Below are positions 24,888 to 33,736 of a DNA stretch of 64,000 nt, piece by piece. Position 1 is the first letter of the stretch. Each line of letters begins with the position of its first letter. The notes under the pieces are model-generated. The model had not been told where the DNA came from, ran no database searches, and worked only from the letters and a program-made list of their open reading frames with translations. The position numbers and the translations under genes were made by a program. This DNA is from Lewinellaceae bacterium (lineage in GTDB: Bacteria; Bacteroidota; Bacteroidia; Chitinophagales; Saprospiraceae), in assembly GCA_020636375.1 (NCBI GenBank), contig JACJXZ010000006.1, positions 1-64,000 on the forward strand, in the 5' to 3' direction.

Positions 24888-26414
24888 CTACTGTTTTGTC
24901 CTGACAAAAGCTTCCCATTCGGCCAGTTGCTCTCCTTTCATGACCCGGGGAAACTTGCTTTGCCCGTTCATCTTTCCGGTATGCCGCTGCCACTCGTGGA
25001 AGAGCCGGGGGTCGACGGCGTTCACCTGCGGAGGGCGCAGCATGGCCGAACGTTCGGCAGCATAGTCGTCGTTGACGGCCATGAGCTGCTCGTCCAGTAC
25101 TCCTGAAAGGGTGTCCGTATCGATGAGGGGTGTGCAACCTATGTACCAGCGGTGAGCGAAGTGCGCATCTGCTTTAACACCTGAGACGGTGAATTCGTTG
25201 ATGTTCACGTTCAGAATATCCTCCGTGCGGCGGATAGCCTCATTCATGTTGTCGACCGACAAATGCTCTCCGCAGATGCTGAGGAAGTGCCTGGTGCGCC
25301 CGGTGATCAGGATTTCGGAGCGGGCCTTGTCGGCAAAGCGGATGGTGTCGCCGATCAGGTAGCGCCAGGCGCCGGCGCAGGTGCTCATCAGCAGGGCATA
25401 GTCCTGGCCTTCTTCCACGTCATCGAGGGTGAGGGCGGTGGCGGTGGGGCGGAGCTGCCCTTCTTCGTCGAAGTTGTCCTCGTTGAAAGGGACAAACTCG
25501 AAGAAGATGCCGTTGTTCAGCTGCAGGCGCATGGCGCTGGTGCCGGGCCGGGCCTGGAAGGCGACGAAACCTTCGCTGGCCAGGTAGGAGTCCTGATAGG
25601 TCAGGGGGTGGCCGAGCAATGCTTCAAAACTTTTGCGGTAGGGCCCGAACGCGATGCCGCCCGATACGAAAATCCGGAGGTTGGGCCAGATCTCGTGGAT
25701 ATGGTTCAGGCCGTGGTATTCGATGACCCGTTCGAGAGTGAGCTGCACCCAGCTGGGCAGCCCGGTCAGGACGCCCACGTCCCAGTGGGGCGCCATTTTG
25801 GCGATGGCCTCGGTGCGCTCGTCCCAGTCCGATATTTTGGCGATCCGGGTGCCGGGGCGATAGTAGCGGCGGATCCACACCGGCGGCTGGCTGGCGTTGA
25901 TGCCGCTGAGGTCGCCGGCCTGGTAGTGGCCAAAGTCCTGCAGGGAAGCGCTGCCGCCGATCATCAGCCATTCCTTCGTATAGAAACTGGGCGGCAGGTT
26001 GTATTTGGGCAGGCAGGAGAACATCCGCAGGGCTGCCTGCCGCATGCTCTTCTGCATGTCGCCGGTGATGGGGATATATTTACTGGATGCTTCCGAGGTG
26101 CCGGAGCTCAGGGCGAAGTATTTCACCTGCCCGCGCCAGCTGACGTCCGCTTCGCCGGCCAGGGTGCGGTTCCACCACTCGCCGAACATGCGGTTGTAGT
26201 CGTGCATGGGCACCTGCTCCTGAAAGGCGGCCACCGGGTCGGCGGCGGCGGCGAGCTTTTCGAAGCCATAGTGGCGGCCGAAAGCGGTTTTTTCCGCCCG
26301 CCGGAGCAGGCCCTGCAGCGCGCGTGCCTGCAGCTGAGCAGGCGTGGGCTTCCTTTGGTCTAGTTGTTGTACGAACGAAATGCCTTTTTTTACCAGGTTG
26401 CCAGCTACTGTCAT
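24888..26414 (-). CDS. GH3-family acyl-adenylating enzyme
   Basis: A 508-aa protein of the GH3 family, the plant auxin-conjugating fold that also occurs in Bacteroidota. The ATP-binding P-loop-like FALSSGTSEASSKYIP (about 98-113), the YLASEGF motif (~280) and the C-terminal WRYLIGDTIRF region (~350) are those of ANL adenylating enzymes. It probably activates a carboxylic acid and conjugates it to an amine; the substrate is unknown. The closely following LysE exporter raises the possibility that the product or its amino acid is exported. Confidence 0.9.
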   Translation of the reverse strand: MTVAGNLVKKGISFVQQLDQRKPTPAQLQARALQGLLRRAEKTAFGRHYGFEKLAAAADPVAAFQEQVPMHDYNRMFGEWWNRTLAGEADVSWRGQVKYFALSSGTSEASSKYIPITGDMQKSMRQAALRMFSCLPKYNLPPSFYTKEWLMIGGSASLQDFGHYQAGDLSGINASQPPVWIRRYYRPGTRIAKISDWDERTEAIAKMAPHWDVGVLTGLPSWVQLTLERVIEYHGLNHIHEIWPNLRIFVSGGIAFGPYRKSFEALLGHPLTYQDSYLASEGFVAFQARPGTSAMRLQLNNGIFFEFVPFNEDNFDEEGQLRPTATALTLDDVEEGQDYALLMSTCAGAWRYLIGDTIRFADKARSEILITGRTRHFLSICGEHLSVDNMNEAIRRTEDILNVNINEFTVSGVKADAHFAHRWYIGCTPLIDTDTLSGVLDEQLMAVNDDYAAERSAMLRPPQVNAVDPRLFHEWQRHTGKMNGQSKFPRVMKGEQLAEWEAFVRTKQ

Positions 26415-26656
26415 GATATTTTAAGGGTTTTGATTGGATTAAGTGACAGATAAGACTCCGGAGGCGCGCATTCGTCACCTCCGGGTGCCGTTTCTTGAAA
26501 TGGCCCCGCAAAAATATTCGCATTGCAACTGTTTTTCAATGCCTGTGCCGCCCTTTTCGGCCAACAGCTTTTCCGGGGGCAAATTTCTTCAGGAAAAATT
26601 CAGGTTTACGGGCGTAGTTTGGCCCCGATAATGAACTTTTTTTGCAATGTAATCCT

Positions 26657-26884
26657 ATGAACATCTTTAAAAGACTAAGCAAATGGCGCTTCATGGAAGC
26701 GCTGGAAGGGTTTGAGGGCGCCGAAATGCTGCCCTTTGTAGCTATAGGCCCGGAGGAAAACGAGGCGGCTAAAAATCCGCCGGCTGAAGGGCGGCGCCGG
26801 GCACCCCGGAAGGGCAAAACGCGGTTTGGTAGCTGGGCAAACCTACTCGCCGGGTTCCGGAAAACGAACCCCGGCAGCCTGTGA
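26657..26884 (+). CDS. Possible small basic protein, 75 aa
   Basis: The frame starts MNIFKRLSKWRFMEALEGFE after a G-poor leader and ends NPGSL. It is rich in Arg and Lys in its middle (EGRRRAPRKGKTRFGSW). No family recognised and no homology evidence, so it may not be translated. Nothing else is seen between the GH3 start (26414) and the DksA-like gene (27038). Confidence 0.3.
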   Translation: MNIFKRLSKWRFMEALEGFEGAEMLPFVAIGPEENEAAKNPPAEGRRRAPRKGKTRFGSWANLLAGFRKTNPGSL

Positions 26885-27037
26885 AAACGGAAATTCTGCC
26901 AAATGATACTCCATCTTGCTTGAATATTATCCTGCCGTTTTTTATCTTGAACTGCAATTTTTTTAAATCTTCAGTTTTTTTTCAGATTTGATTTTTTAAA
27001 TTGCCGCATCATTTTTAAACCCAACAAACAGTTAGCA

Positions 27038-27724
27038 ATGTCCAATACTGTTGTGAGGTATTCTGACGGAGAATTGGCTGAATTCAAGGCGTTGATCGAC
27101 AAAAAACTCGCCAACGCACAGGAGCAGCTGGATTCCCTTCAGGAGCAAATCCTGGAGATTACCGAGAATACCAGTGACGAACATGGAGGGGACTGGATGG
27201 ATGATAGCAGCATCAATAACGATGTGGAAATGCTTAATAATATGGCCATCCGCCAGCGCAGGTATATCAAAGACCTAGAAAACGCCCTGGTCCGCATCCG
27301 GAATAAAACCTACGGGATTTGCACGGTCACCGGTGAACTGATCGACAAAAAGCGCCTGCTCGCCGTGCCCACCACCACCAAAAGCCTGGTGGCCAAAACC
27401 CAGGAACAAAACCCGCCGGCGGAAAGAAGGGTCAGCTCTTCGGAACGGCCCGCGCCGAAACCTGCCGGGGAGAAAAAAGTCATCACCAAGATCATCCGCA
27501 AATCTCCCGTCAAACCGACGCCGCCGCCCCGGCCAGCCGATTTCGACGACGAGGACGACGATTTCAGCCTCGGAGATTTCTACGACGACGCCGATGACGA
27601 GATCGATAAGTCCATTGCCAACCTGGATGAATTCGCCGAGGATTCCACCGACGATGATATGGACCTCGATATCGACCCCCCGATGGATGATGAAGGAGAG
27701 GAAGACGACGAACTCGACCTGTAG
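27038..27724 (+). CDS. TraR/DksA-like protein with degenerate finger and acidic tail
   Basis: A 228-aa protein. Residues 1-120 form the DksA-type coiled coil and finger region (AIRQRRYIKDLENALVRIRN, then YGICTVTGELIDKKRLLAVP), but only one Cys of the usual C4 set remains, so it cannot bind zinc in the standard way. The second half is a Lys/Pro linker followed by a very acidic tail (FDDEDDDFSLGDFYDDADDE to GEEDDELDL). DksA-like proteins bind RNA polymerase's secondary channel; here that role is inferred. It is followed by a strong terminator. Confidence 0.85.
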   Translation: MSNTVVRYSDGELAEFKALIDKKLANAQEQLDSLQEQILEITENTSDEHGGDWMDDSSINNDVEMLNNMAIRQRRYIKDLENALVRIRNKTYGICTVTGELIDKKRLLAVPTTTKSLVAKTQEQNPPAERRVSSSERPAPKPAGEKKVITKIIRKSPVKPTPPPRPADFDDEDDDFSLGDFYDDADDEIDKSIANLDEFAEDSTDDDMDLDIDPPMDDEGEEDDELDL

Positions 27725-27747
27725 GGTGGCCTCCACCAAAAAAAAAA

Positions 27748-27783
27748 ACGCCGGAATAAGCCCTCCGCTATTCCGGCGTTTTT
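27748..27783 (+). terminator. Rho-independent terminator after the DksA-like gene
   Basis: ACGCCGGAATA (27748-27758) pairs perfectly with TATTCCGGCGT (27769-27779), with TTTTT at the end. An A-run precedes the stem, so it could act in both directions. Confidence 0.85.
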
Positions 27784-27833
27784 GCTTTATGCCTATCTTT
27801 ACTAAAATTATTGGCCTCCAGTTAAGTAAGGGA

Positions 27834-28298
27834 ATGAACTACGCAGAAATCCTGATCAATATCCGCAAAATTTCCAGAGCGGTAAACCTGGAAAGCAAGC
27901 GTCTTGAAAAAGAATACGGGATAAGCATCCCGCAGCTTCTCACCCTTAGTTTCCTGCGGGAACAGGAACACTTTCAGGCCTCTCACAAGGCCATCAAGGA
28001 TTTCCTCAAACTCAACGCCAGCACCGTCACCGGCATCATCAGCCGCCTGGAAAAAAAGAGCATGGTCGCCAAGCTGCCCCCCCTGAACGACAAACGGGTG
28101 AGCCTGATTACCCTCACGGCCAAAGGTGCCGAACTGCTGGACGACATCCCCTATCCTCTCCACCACCAAATCTCCGAGAAACTCAACGCGCTGTCGCCGG
28201 AGAAATTGACGCAGCTCAATGATGCGTTCCAGGCCATCAATGATATCCTGAAGATCGACAGCCTGGAGGAAGGCAACGTAGTGGGCATTGAAAAATAA
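27834..28298 (+). CDS. MarR-family transcriptional regulator
   Basis: A 154-aa winged-helix regulator from the ATG at 27834 (MNYAEILINIRKISRAVNLE). Helix SIPQLLTLSFLRE, recognition helix LNASTVTGIISRLEKKSMV and the wing LPPLNDKRVSLITLTAKG are typical of MarR. An ATG at 27789 is in frame but lies in the downstream side of the terminator, so the shorter form is chosen. Ligand and target are unknown. Confidence 0.88.
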   Translation: MNYAEILINIRKISRAVNLESKRLEKEYGISIPQLLTLSFLREQEHFQASHKAIKDFLKLNASTVTGIISRLEKKSMVAKLPPLNDKRVSLITLTAKGAELLDDIPYPLHHQISEKLNALSPEKLTQLNDAFQAINDILKIDSLEEGNVVGIEK

Positions 28299-28786
28299 AT
28301 GCCCGTATAGTTTGTATAGAAAATATTTCTTATCTTCTCCGCCGCATTCCTGAAACAGATTGTTCTCTTTTCAAGGGCAAAGTTCCTGGCTTTGGATAAG
28401 GCCAGGTTGTGCCTGTCCAAAGGGGAGGGGCTGAATTGAAAGGCAATAAGCCGCCTTTTGCCTTCCTGCCGGATGGCTTCTGCCTCTATTGGGGTACAAC
28501 TTAGCAATAAAGACACGTGTTCTATTTATGGAACGTTGTCGCGCTGTTTCTTTCTGATGAAAGTAGTGCAGGCATCTCTCCCGGGCCCGGTTCGGGGATG
28601 TATGGGCCAGCGGCAGAAAATGCCATCCGGGGTCACCCTAAATAGTTGCCGGATAAGACGCTATCCAACCTGTGAATGGCAGCCCCGCAGGCAACGGCTG
28701 CCTCTGTCTTCTGCCGGCCCATCACTACGGGAATCAAGATCATTGCACCCAATATTTTCGTAACCTGTAAAACTCAATATTGCAAC
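28299..28786. other. Gap of 488 bp without a recognised gene
   Basis: Between the MarR gene and the radical SAM gene. Frames here are short and on both strands. No clear inverted repeat, tRNA or terminator was seen. It should hold the promoter of the KamA-like gene at 28787. Confidence 0.5.
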
Positions 28787-30121
28787 ATGAAAGGATATCA
28801 GGCATATACCCTCCGGAATTTTCGCGAAATACCCCAGGTCAGCCAACGCCTCAGTGAAGAAGAACTTTTTGATATTGAAGTAGTGGGCAACATTCTGCCG
28901 TTCAAAGTAAACAACTACGTGGCCGATCAGCTGATCGATTGGGAAAACTACCGGGAGGATCCCATTTTCGTACTGACTTTTCCGCAGAAAGGGATGCTCC
29001 AGCCCCGGCACTACGAAGAAATGGCGCAGGCCATCAGGAGCGGCGCCCGAAAGCCGGAACTCCGGCTTATCGCCCGAAAGATCAGGCTGGAACTCAACCC
29101 CCACCCTGCCGGGCAGCTCGCCCACAACGTACCCTCGGTCGGCGACGTCCGGCTTACCGGCGTACAACACAAGTACCGGGAAACCATGCTTTTTTTTCCC
29201 AGCCAGGGGCAAACCTGTCATGCGTACTGTACTTTCTGCTTCCGCTGGCCCCAGTTTGTGGGAATGAACGAACTGAAGTTTGCTATGCGGGATACCGAAC
29301 TGATCATAAAATACCTGCGGGCCAACCCGAGGGTGACCGACGTGCTCTTCACCGGAGGGGACCCTCTGATCATGAAAGCGAAAATACTGAGCAGTTACCT
29401 GGACGCGCTTGTCGAAGCCCGGATACCCAACCTGAAAACCATACGCCTGGGCACCAAGGCCCTGAGCTACTGGCCGCAGCGGTTCGTTACCGACGAAGAT
29501 GCCGATGCGCTGCTGGCATCCTTTGAGCGGGTTAAAAAAGCAGGCATCCACCTGGCTTTTATGGCGCATTTCAACCACCCTCAGGAGTTGCGCACCGAGA
29601 TGGCGGCCGAGGCCATCCGAAGGATACGCAATTCCGGAGCAATCATCCGGACCCAATCCCCGATCATGCGCAACATCAACGACAACGCCGGTGTGTGGGC
29701 GGAGATGTGGCAGAAACAGGTGGAACTGGGGTGCGTTCCCTATTACATGTTCATCGCCCGCGATACCGGCGCACAGCACTACTTCGCAGTGGAGCTGGAA
29801 CGCGCCTGGCGTATTTTCCGGCAGGCTTACCAGCGCGTCAGCGGTATTGCCCGCACGGTGCGGGGCCCCTCTATGTCTGCCGGGCCCGGTAAGGTACAGG
29901 TGCTGGGGGTCAGTGAAGTAGCTGGGGAGAAGGTCTTCGTGCTCCAGTTTTTGCAGGGGCGCAACCCGGATTGGGTATCGAGGCCTTTCTTTGCGCAATA
30001 CGATCCCCGGGCGATCTGGCTGGATGGCCTGCGCCCCGCCTTCGGAAGAAAGGAGTTTTTTTTCGAACGCGAATATCCACTCGCCCGCAGGCAGCAACCT
30101 GTTGCCGAACCTGCTATGTAA
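28787..30121 (+). CDS. KamA-like radical SAM protein
   Basis: A 444-aa member of the lysine 2,3-aminomutase (KamA) family. CHAYCTFCFRW (C144, C148, C151) binds the SAM [4Fe-4S] cluster; FTGGDPLIMK is the SAM-binding GGDP motif. The lysine-aminomutase PLP and substrate residues cannot be verified by eye. The ATG at 28787 (MKGYQAYTLRNFREI) is preferred over an upstream ATG whose 37 extra codons are not conserved in character. Likely an aminomutase or EpmB-like enzyme with unknown substrate. Confidence 0.85.
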   Translation: MKGYQAYTLRNFREIPQVSQRLSEEELFDIEVVGNILPFKVNNYVADQLIDWENYREDPIFVLTFPQKGMLQPRHYEEMAQAIRSGARKPELRLIARKIRLELNPHPAGQLAHNVPSVGDVRLTGVQHKYRETMLFFPSQGQTCHAYCTFCFRWPQFVGMNELKFAMRDTELIIKYLRANPRVTDVLFTGGDPLIMKAKILSSYLDALVEARIPNLKTIRLGTKALSYWPQRFVTDEDADALLASFERVKKAGIHLAFMAHFNHPQELRTEMAAEAIRRIRNSGAIIRTQSPIMRNINDNAGVWAEMWQKQVELGCVPYYMFIARDTGAQHYFAVELERAWRIFRQAYQRVSGIARTVRGPSMSAGPGKVQVLGVSEVAGEKVFVLQFLQGRNPDWVSRPFFAQYDPRAIWLDGLRPAFGRKEFFFEREYPLARRQQPVAEPAM

Positions 30122-30215
30122 AAGCCACCGCAGGAAATCGGCCGAGGGCTTCCAAAATTGCCTGGTTTTGATTAAATTGCTTATCCTTATTAAACGACAA
30201 AATCAGGCTCTTTTT

Positions 30216-30410
30216 ATGCTTATTATCGAAATCAAAGATGGCGAAGGCATCGATCGGGCTCTCAAGCGCTATAAGCGCAAGTTTCAGAATACCGGCCTGA
30301 TCAAGGAACTGCGCAAACGGAAGGAATACACCAAGCCCTCCGTCCGGCGCCGCAACGAGGTTCTCAAAGCCGCTTACAAGGAGAAAGTGCGGATGGGCGT
30401 GGAAGAATAG
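30216..30410 (+). CDS. rpsU: 30S ribosomal protein S21
   Basis: A 64-aa basic protein (MLIIEIKDGEGIDRALKRYK, then KEYTKPSVRRRNE), diagnostic of bS21, which sits near the anti-Shine-Dalgarno region of 16S rRNA. In Bacteroidota, where SD use is weak, S21 helps sequester the aSD; that is known of the phylum and not shown here. A hairpin terminator follows at 30422. Confidence 0.95.
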   Translation: MLIIEIKDGEGIDRALKRYKRKFQNTGLIKELRKRKEYTKPSVRRRNEVLKAAYKEKVRMGVEE

Positions 30411-30421
30411 TGGGTTTTTCC

Positions 30422-30451
30422 GCTCCGTTCCAGCGCAATGGAGCCTTTTTT
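30422..30451 (+). terminator. Candidate terminator after rpsU
   Basis: GCTCC (30422-30426) pairs with GGAGC (30440-30444), extended by TT/AA, and six T follow. The stem is short; it lies 12 nt after the rpsU stop. Confidence 0.5.
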
Positions 30452-30476
30452 CTGACAACAAAAAATCCACTTCCCC

Positions 30477-31772
30477 GTGGCCAAACAGCAGAATATCCGC
30501 GTAGACCTCAACCTCAACATCCGGGGGCTGAAAAAGTCAGCTACCCTCGCGATTAACGAAAAATCCCGGGAACTCCAGCTACAGGGCAAAAAAGTGCACC
30601 GCCTGGGGTTTGGCCAGTCCCCCTTTCCCGTGCCGGAGCCGGTGGTGGAAAGCCTGCGCCGGCACGCGCACGAAAAAGACTACCTGGCCGTAAAGGGGCT
30701 TTTCGAACTGAGAGAGGCTATCGCCGATTACTACCACGAACGGCAAAGCATCAGGCGCACCGCCGAGGATGTCCTGATCGGCCCGGGGTCCAAGGAACTG
30801 CTCTTTCTCCTTCAGCTGGTCTACTACGGCGACCTGGTCATACCCACGCCGAGCTGGGTGTCCTACTCGCCGCAGGCCGTCATTATCGGCCGCCGGGTCA
30901 ACTGGGTGAAGACGCACCAGGAAAATGACTGGCGGCTAACGCCCGAGGAACTGGAGTCTATCTGTGCGGTAGACCCGGACCGCCCCCGTATTGTCGTGCT
31001 CAACTATCCCGCCAACCCCACCGGCGCCACCTACACCACGGCCCAGCTGAAAAAGCTGGCAGAGATCGCCAGAAAATATAAAGTCATCCTCCTGTCCGAC
31101 GAGATTTACGGTGAGTTGCACCACTCCGGCCAACATGTCAGCATCGCCCGCTTTTATCCGGAAGGGACCATCATCAGCAGCGGGATATCCAAATGGTGCG
31201 GCGCCGGCGGATGGCGCCTGGGCATGTTCGTCTTCCCGGAATCCCTGCGCTGGCTGCTGGATGCTATGGCCATCGTGGCCAGCGAGACGTTCACCGCCAC
31301 CAGCGCTCCGATCCAGTATGCCGCAGTCGAGGCTTTTAAAGCCAACCCCGAGATCGACCGTTACCTGCAGGATGCCCGGCGCATCCTCCGCGTGGTTGGC
31401 CGGACCCTGCATGCCCGGCTGAGCGAATTCCACGTGTTCGCTCCCAGGCCGCAGGGAGGGTTCTACCTTTTTACCAACTTCTCTTTCTACAAAGACGCCC
31501 TCGTCCACCGGGGCATCCTCAACAGCCATCAGCTGTGCGAGCAACTGCTGGAAGATACCGGCGTGGCTCTCCTGCCCAGTTACGACTTCGGCCGCCCGTC
31601 CGACGAGCTGACCGCCCGTATGTCCTACGTGGATTTCGACGGGGAGGAAGCCCTGCGGCTGGCCAGAGAGGAGTATGCGCAGCAACAGCTGAATGGCCGG
31701 TTCGTGGAACAGATTTGCGGCGATATGCTGGAGTCGATCCAACTGATCGGGGAATGGCTGCAACGCAGCTGA
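30477..31772 (+). CDS. Class I/II PLP-dependent aminotransferase
   Basis: A 431-aa fold-type I enzyme from a GTG at 30477. NYPANPTGATYT holds the Asn that contacts PLP, DEIYGELHH its Asp, and SSGISKWCGAGGWRLGM the Schiff-base Lys and phosphate-binding Arg. This matches aspartate/aromatic aminotransferase subgroup I. About 40 more residues at the C-terminus (EEYAQQQLNGRFVEQI) are usual in this subgroup. The amino donor cannot be fixed by sequence alone. Confidence 0.9.
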   Translation: MAKQQNIRVDLNLNIRGLKKSATLAINEKSRELQLQGKKVHRLGFGQSPFPVPEPVVESLRRHAHEKDYLAVKGLFELREAIADYYHERQSIRRTAEDVLIGPGSKELLFLLQLVYYGDLVIPTPSWVSYSPQAVIIGRRVNWVKTHQENDWRLTPEELESICAVDPDRPRIVVLNYPANPTGATYTTAQLKKLAEIARKYKVILLSDEIYGELHHSGQHVSIARFYPEGTIISSGISKWCGAGGWRLGMFVFPESLRWLLDAMAIVASETFTATSAPIQYAAVEAFKANPEIDRYLQDARRILRVVGRTLHARLSEFHVFAPRPQGGFYLFTNFSFYKDALVHRGILNSHQLCEQLLEDTGVALLPSYDFGRPSDELTARMSYVDFDGEEALRLAREEYAQQQLNGRFVEQICGDMLESIQLIGEWLQRS

Positions 31773-31784
31773 TGGGGGGGCATG

Positions 31785-32075
31785 TCAGTATTTTCTCGGC
31801 TGAAACTGGTACAGGTTGCCGCTTTCCACCGCCTCGTCCGCTATGTCTTCGAATACGAACTCCAGGCGTTCGCGGTCAAAAATATCGAAGAACTCGTCCC
31901 AGGAAAGATCTTCTTCTCCCGCATACTCCTCTTCGGGAAAGCGGAATTTGATTCGGCTCTCGACCCGTTCGCCTTCAAACCTCCTAAGCCTGACCGGTTG
32001 CGCGCGGCGCGCTTCCGCCCAGCTTTGGATATCTTCATGGTCGACAGTCGCAATGCGGTTGTTATCGCGTATCAT
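31785..32075 (-). CDS. Hypothetical acidic protein, 96 aa
   Basis: A small soluble protein (MIRDNNRIATVDHEDIQSWA) with an acidic second half (LSWDEFFDIFDRERLEFVFE). It is convergent with the aminotransferase gene. The pattern of small, acidic, phylum-specific proteins is common in Bacteroidota. No domain recognised. Confidence 0.6.
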   Translation of the reverse strand: MIRDNNRIATVDHEDIQSWAEARRAQPVRLRRFEGERVESRIKFRFPEEEYAGEEDLSWDEFFDIFDRERLEFVFEDIADEAVESGNLYQFQPRKY

Positions 32076-32271
32076 TTTCTATGGTTTTGATTTCCAAGTG
32101 ATAATGCACTTTTTAGAACAGAGGCGAAAGGGTAAATGCTCACTGTTTTCCCTATTATTGCGGGGCATTTGTCAGCGAACTGCCGTAAATGCATTAAATA
32201 GCCCTAAATGCGCAAAGCCTATTGCGGCGCATTATTAAATAAAGCATTAACTTAGGCGCTGAAGAGGCAAT

Positions 32272-32952
32272 ATGTTTTCATTTATGCGAATTACCATCAG
32301 GTTATTTTGGCCGCTATTGTTGGCCGGCCCATTGTTCTCCTGCAGCCGTGGAAGCCAGGAACTGCAAGTCGAAGAAGAGGCTGTGGAGGTAGTGCAATTT
32401 GAACCCGCCGGGAGCTTTCTGCAACTCCAGGTGGGCAATTACTGGGTCTACGAGAGTTTCAGCGTCAACCTGGAAACGGGCGAGGAAACGCCCCTGCTCA
32501 AACGAGACAGCATCTACGTGCTGAAAGATACGGTCATCGGCCGTTCGGAATACTTCATCCTGGAAGGTTCCCGCCTGGGGCAGTCGCACCGCTCCGTTTT
32601 GCGCTGTTCCGGCCCGGAGGTTATGGATGCTGAAGGGCGCCTCTTATTCAGCACAGCGGCAGTCGGGGATACGGCTGTCCTGCCGGCAGCCCGGCTTGCC
32701 GAAGGAGCTGAATCCGGAGAAGCCTGCCTGTACCACGTCGGGGGAGTGGAAGTCCCTTATGGCGTTTTCGATGCGCTGGAGTACCGCCGGACGTTTACGC
32801 TCTCTTCGTCCCAGGAGGAAAAGGAAGAGAGCCGCCTGCGCCGCCAATCCGATTTTTTCGCCCGGGGGATAGGCCTGATAAAGTACACCAGTTTCTTTCC
32901 CAACCAACCGCTGGACATCGAAATGCGGCTGGTGCGCTGCCAGGTTAAATAG
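32272..32952 (+). CDS. Predicted lipoprotein, 226 aa
   Basis: A signal peptide with lipobox LFSC (Cys ~24) precedes an acidic linker and a beta-rich domain starting FLQLQVGNYWVYESFSV, a form common in Bacteroidota lipoproteins of unknown function. It ends ERRLVRC-like (MRLVRCQVK). It is followed 7 nt later by the TSUP gene on the same strand. Probable membrane-anchored protein; role unknown. Confidence 0.75.
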   Translation: MFSFMRITIRLFWPLLLAGPLFSCSRGSQELQVEEEAVEVVQFEPAGSFLQLQVGNYWVYESFSVNLETGEETPLLKRDSIYVLKDTVIGRSEYFILEGSRLGQSHRSVLRCSGPEVMDAEGRLLFSTAAVGDTAVLPAARLAEGAESGEACLYHVGGVEVPYGVFDALEYRRTFTLSSSQEEKEESRLRRQSDFFARGIGLIKYTSFFPNQPLDIEMRLVRCQVK

Positions 32953-32959
32953 GGCTTTC

Positions 32960-33736
32960 ATGCAACTGGAATGGTATCATTACCTCATTGCCGTCCTGGG
33001 CAGCGCCCTGGCGGGCAGCATCAACACCCTGGCGGGCAACGGCTCGGCAATAACGCTGACCATCCTTACGGAGCTGATCGGCCTGCCGGGAAACCTGGCC
33101 AACGGCACCAACCGCATTGGCATCTTCACCCAAAGCGCGGCCGGCACGGTGGCCTTCTGGAGGAACGGCAAGCTCAGCCTCGGCCGCAGCTGGATGCCCA
33201 TTTCCCTCAATATTGCAGGTGCGATCGTCGGCGTGATCGTCGCCGTTAATGTGAGCAATGAGGAATTCAAAAACGTCTTCCGCTTCCTCATGGTGGTGAT
33301 GCTGTTCGTCATCCTGGTCAAACCCGGCCGCTGGCTGCGCAGCACCGACACCAGCCGGAAGACCAATCCCTGGCTCGCCGTGCCCCTCTACCTCGCCCTG
33401 GGCTTCTACGGCGGCTTCATCCAGATGGGCATGGGCGTCTTCTTTCTGGCTGTAATGGTGCTGTACGCCCACTACAGCCTGGTGGACGCCAATGCCGTGA
33501 AAATATTCGTCGTCGGCGCTTACACCTTCCTGGTGATCCTCATCTTCCAGAGCCAGGGGCTGATCGACTGGAAGATCGGCCTCATCATGGCGGTTGGCCA
33601 GACCGCCGGTGGCTACTTTACTGCCCACTATGCTTCGCGCTATGAACAGGCCAACGTCTGGGCGCACCGGCTGCTGATCGCAGTGGTCATCCTCGCGATC
33701 GGAAAACTCTTCAATTTGCATCGACTGTTCCTATGA
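32960..33736 (+). CDS. TSUP (TauE/SafE) family permease
   Basis: A 258-aa membrane protein with about eight hydrophobic segments. ALAGSINTLAGNGSAITL near the start and GFYGGFIQMGMGVFFLAV in the second half are the paired TauE/SafE signature halves. The family exports sulfite, sulfoacetate or related organosulfonates; the specific substrate cannot be read. It overlaps the next gene (MarC) by 4 nt, so the two are co-translated. Confidence 0.88.
   Translation: MQLEWYHYLIAVLGSALAGSINTLAGNGSAITLTILTELIGLPGNLANGTNRIGIFTQSAAGTVAFWRNGKLSLGRSWMPISLNIAGAIVGVIVAVNVSNEEFKNVFRFLMVVMLFVILVKPGRWLRSTDTSRKTNPWLAVPLYLALGFYGGFIQMGMGVFFLAVMVLYAHYSLVDANAVKIFVVGAYTFLVILIFQSQGLIDWKIGLIMAVGQTAGGYFTAHYASRYEQANVWAHRLLIAVVILAIGKLFNLHRLFL

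Noticed and set aside
25263..26363. Plus-strand open frame (366 aa) opposite GH3
   Set aside because: Gly/Ala/Val-rich antisense artefact; no start signal.
28661..30097. Minus-strand open frame (478 aa) opposite the KamA-like gene
   Set aside because: The plus strand carries the full radical SAM motif set; the reverse frame has no recognisable domain.
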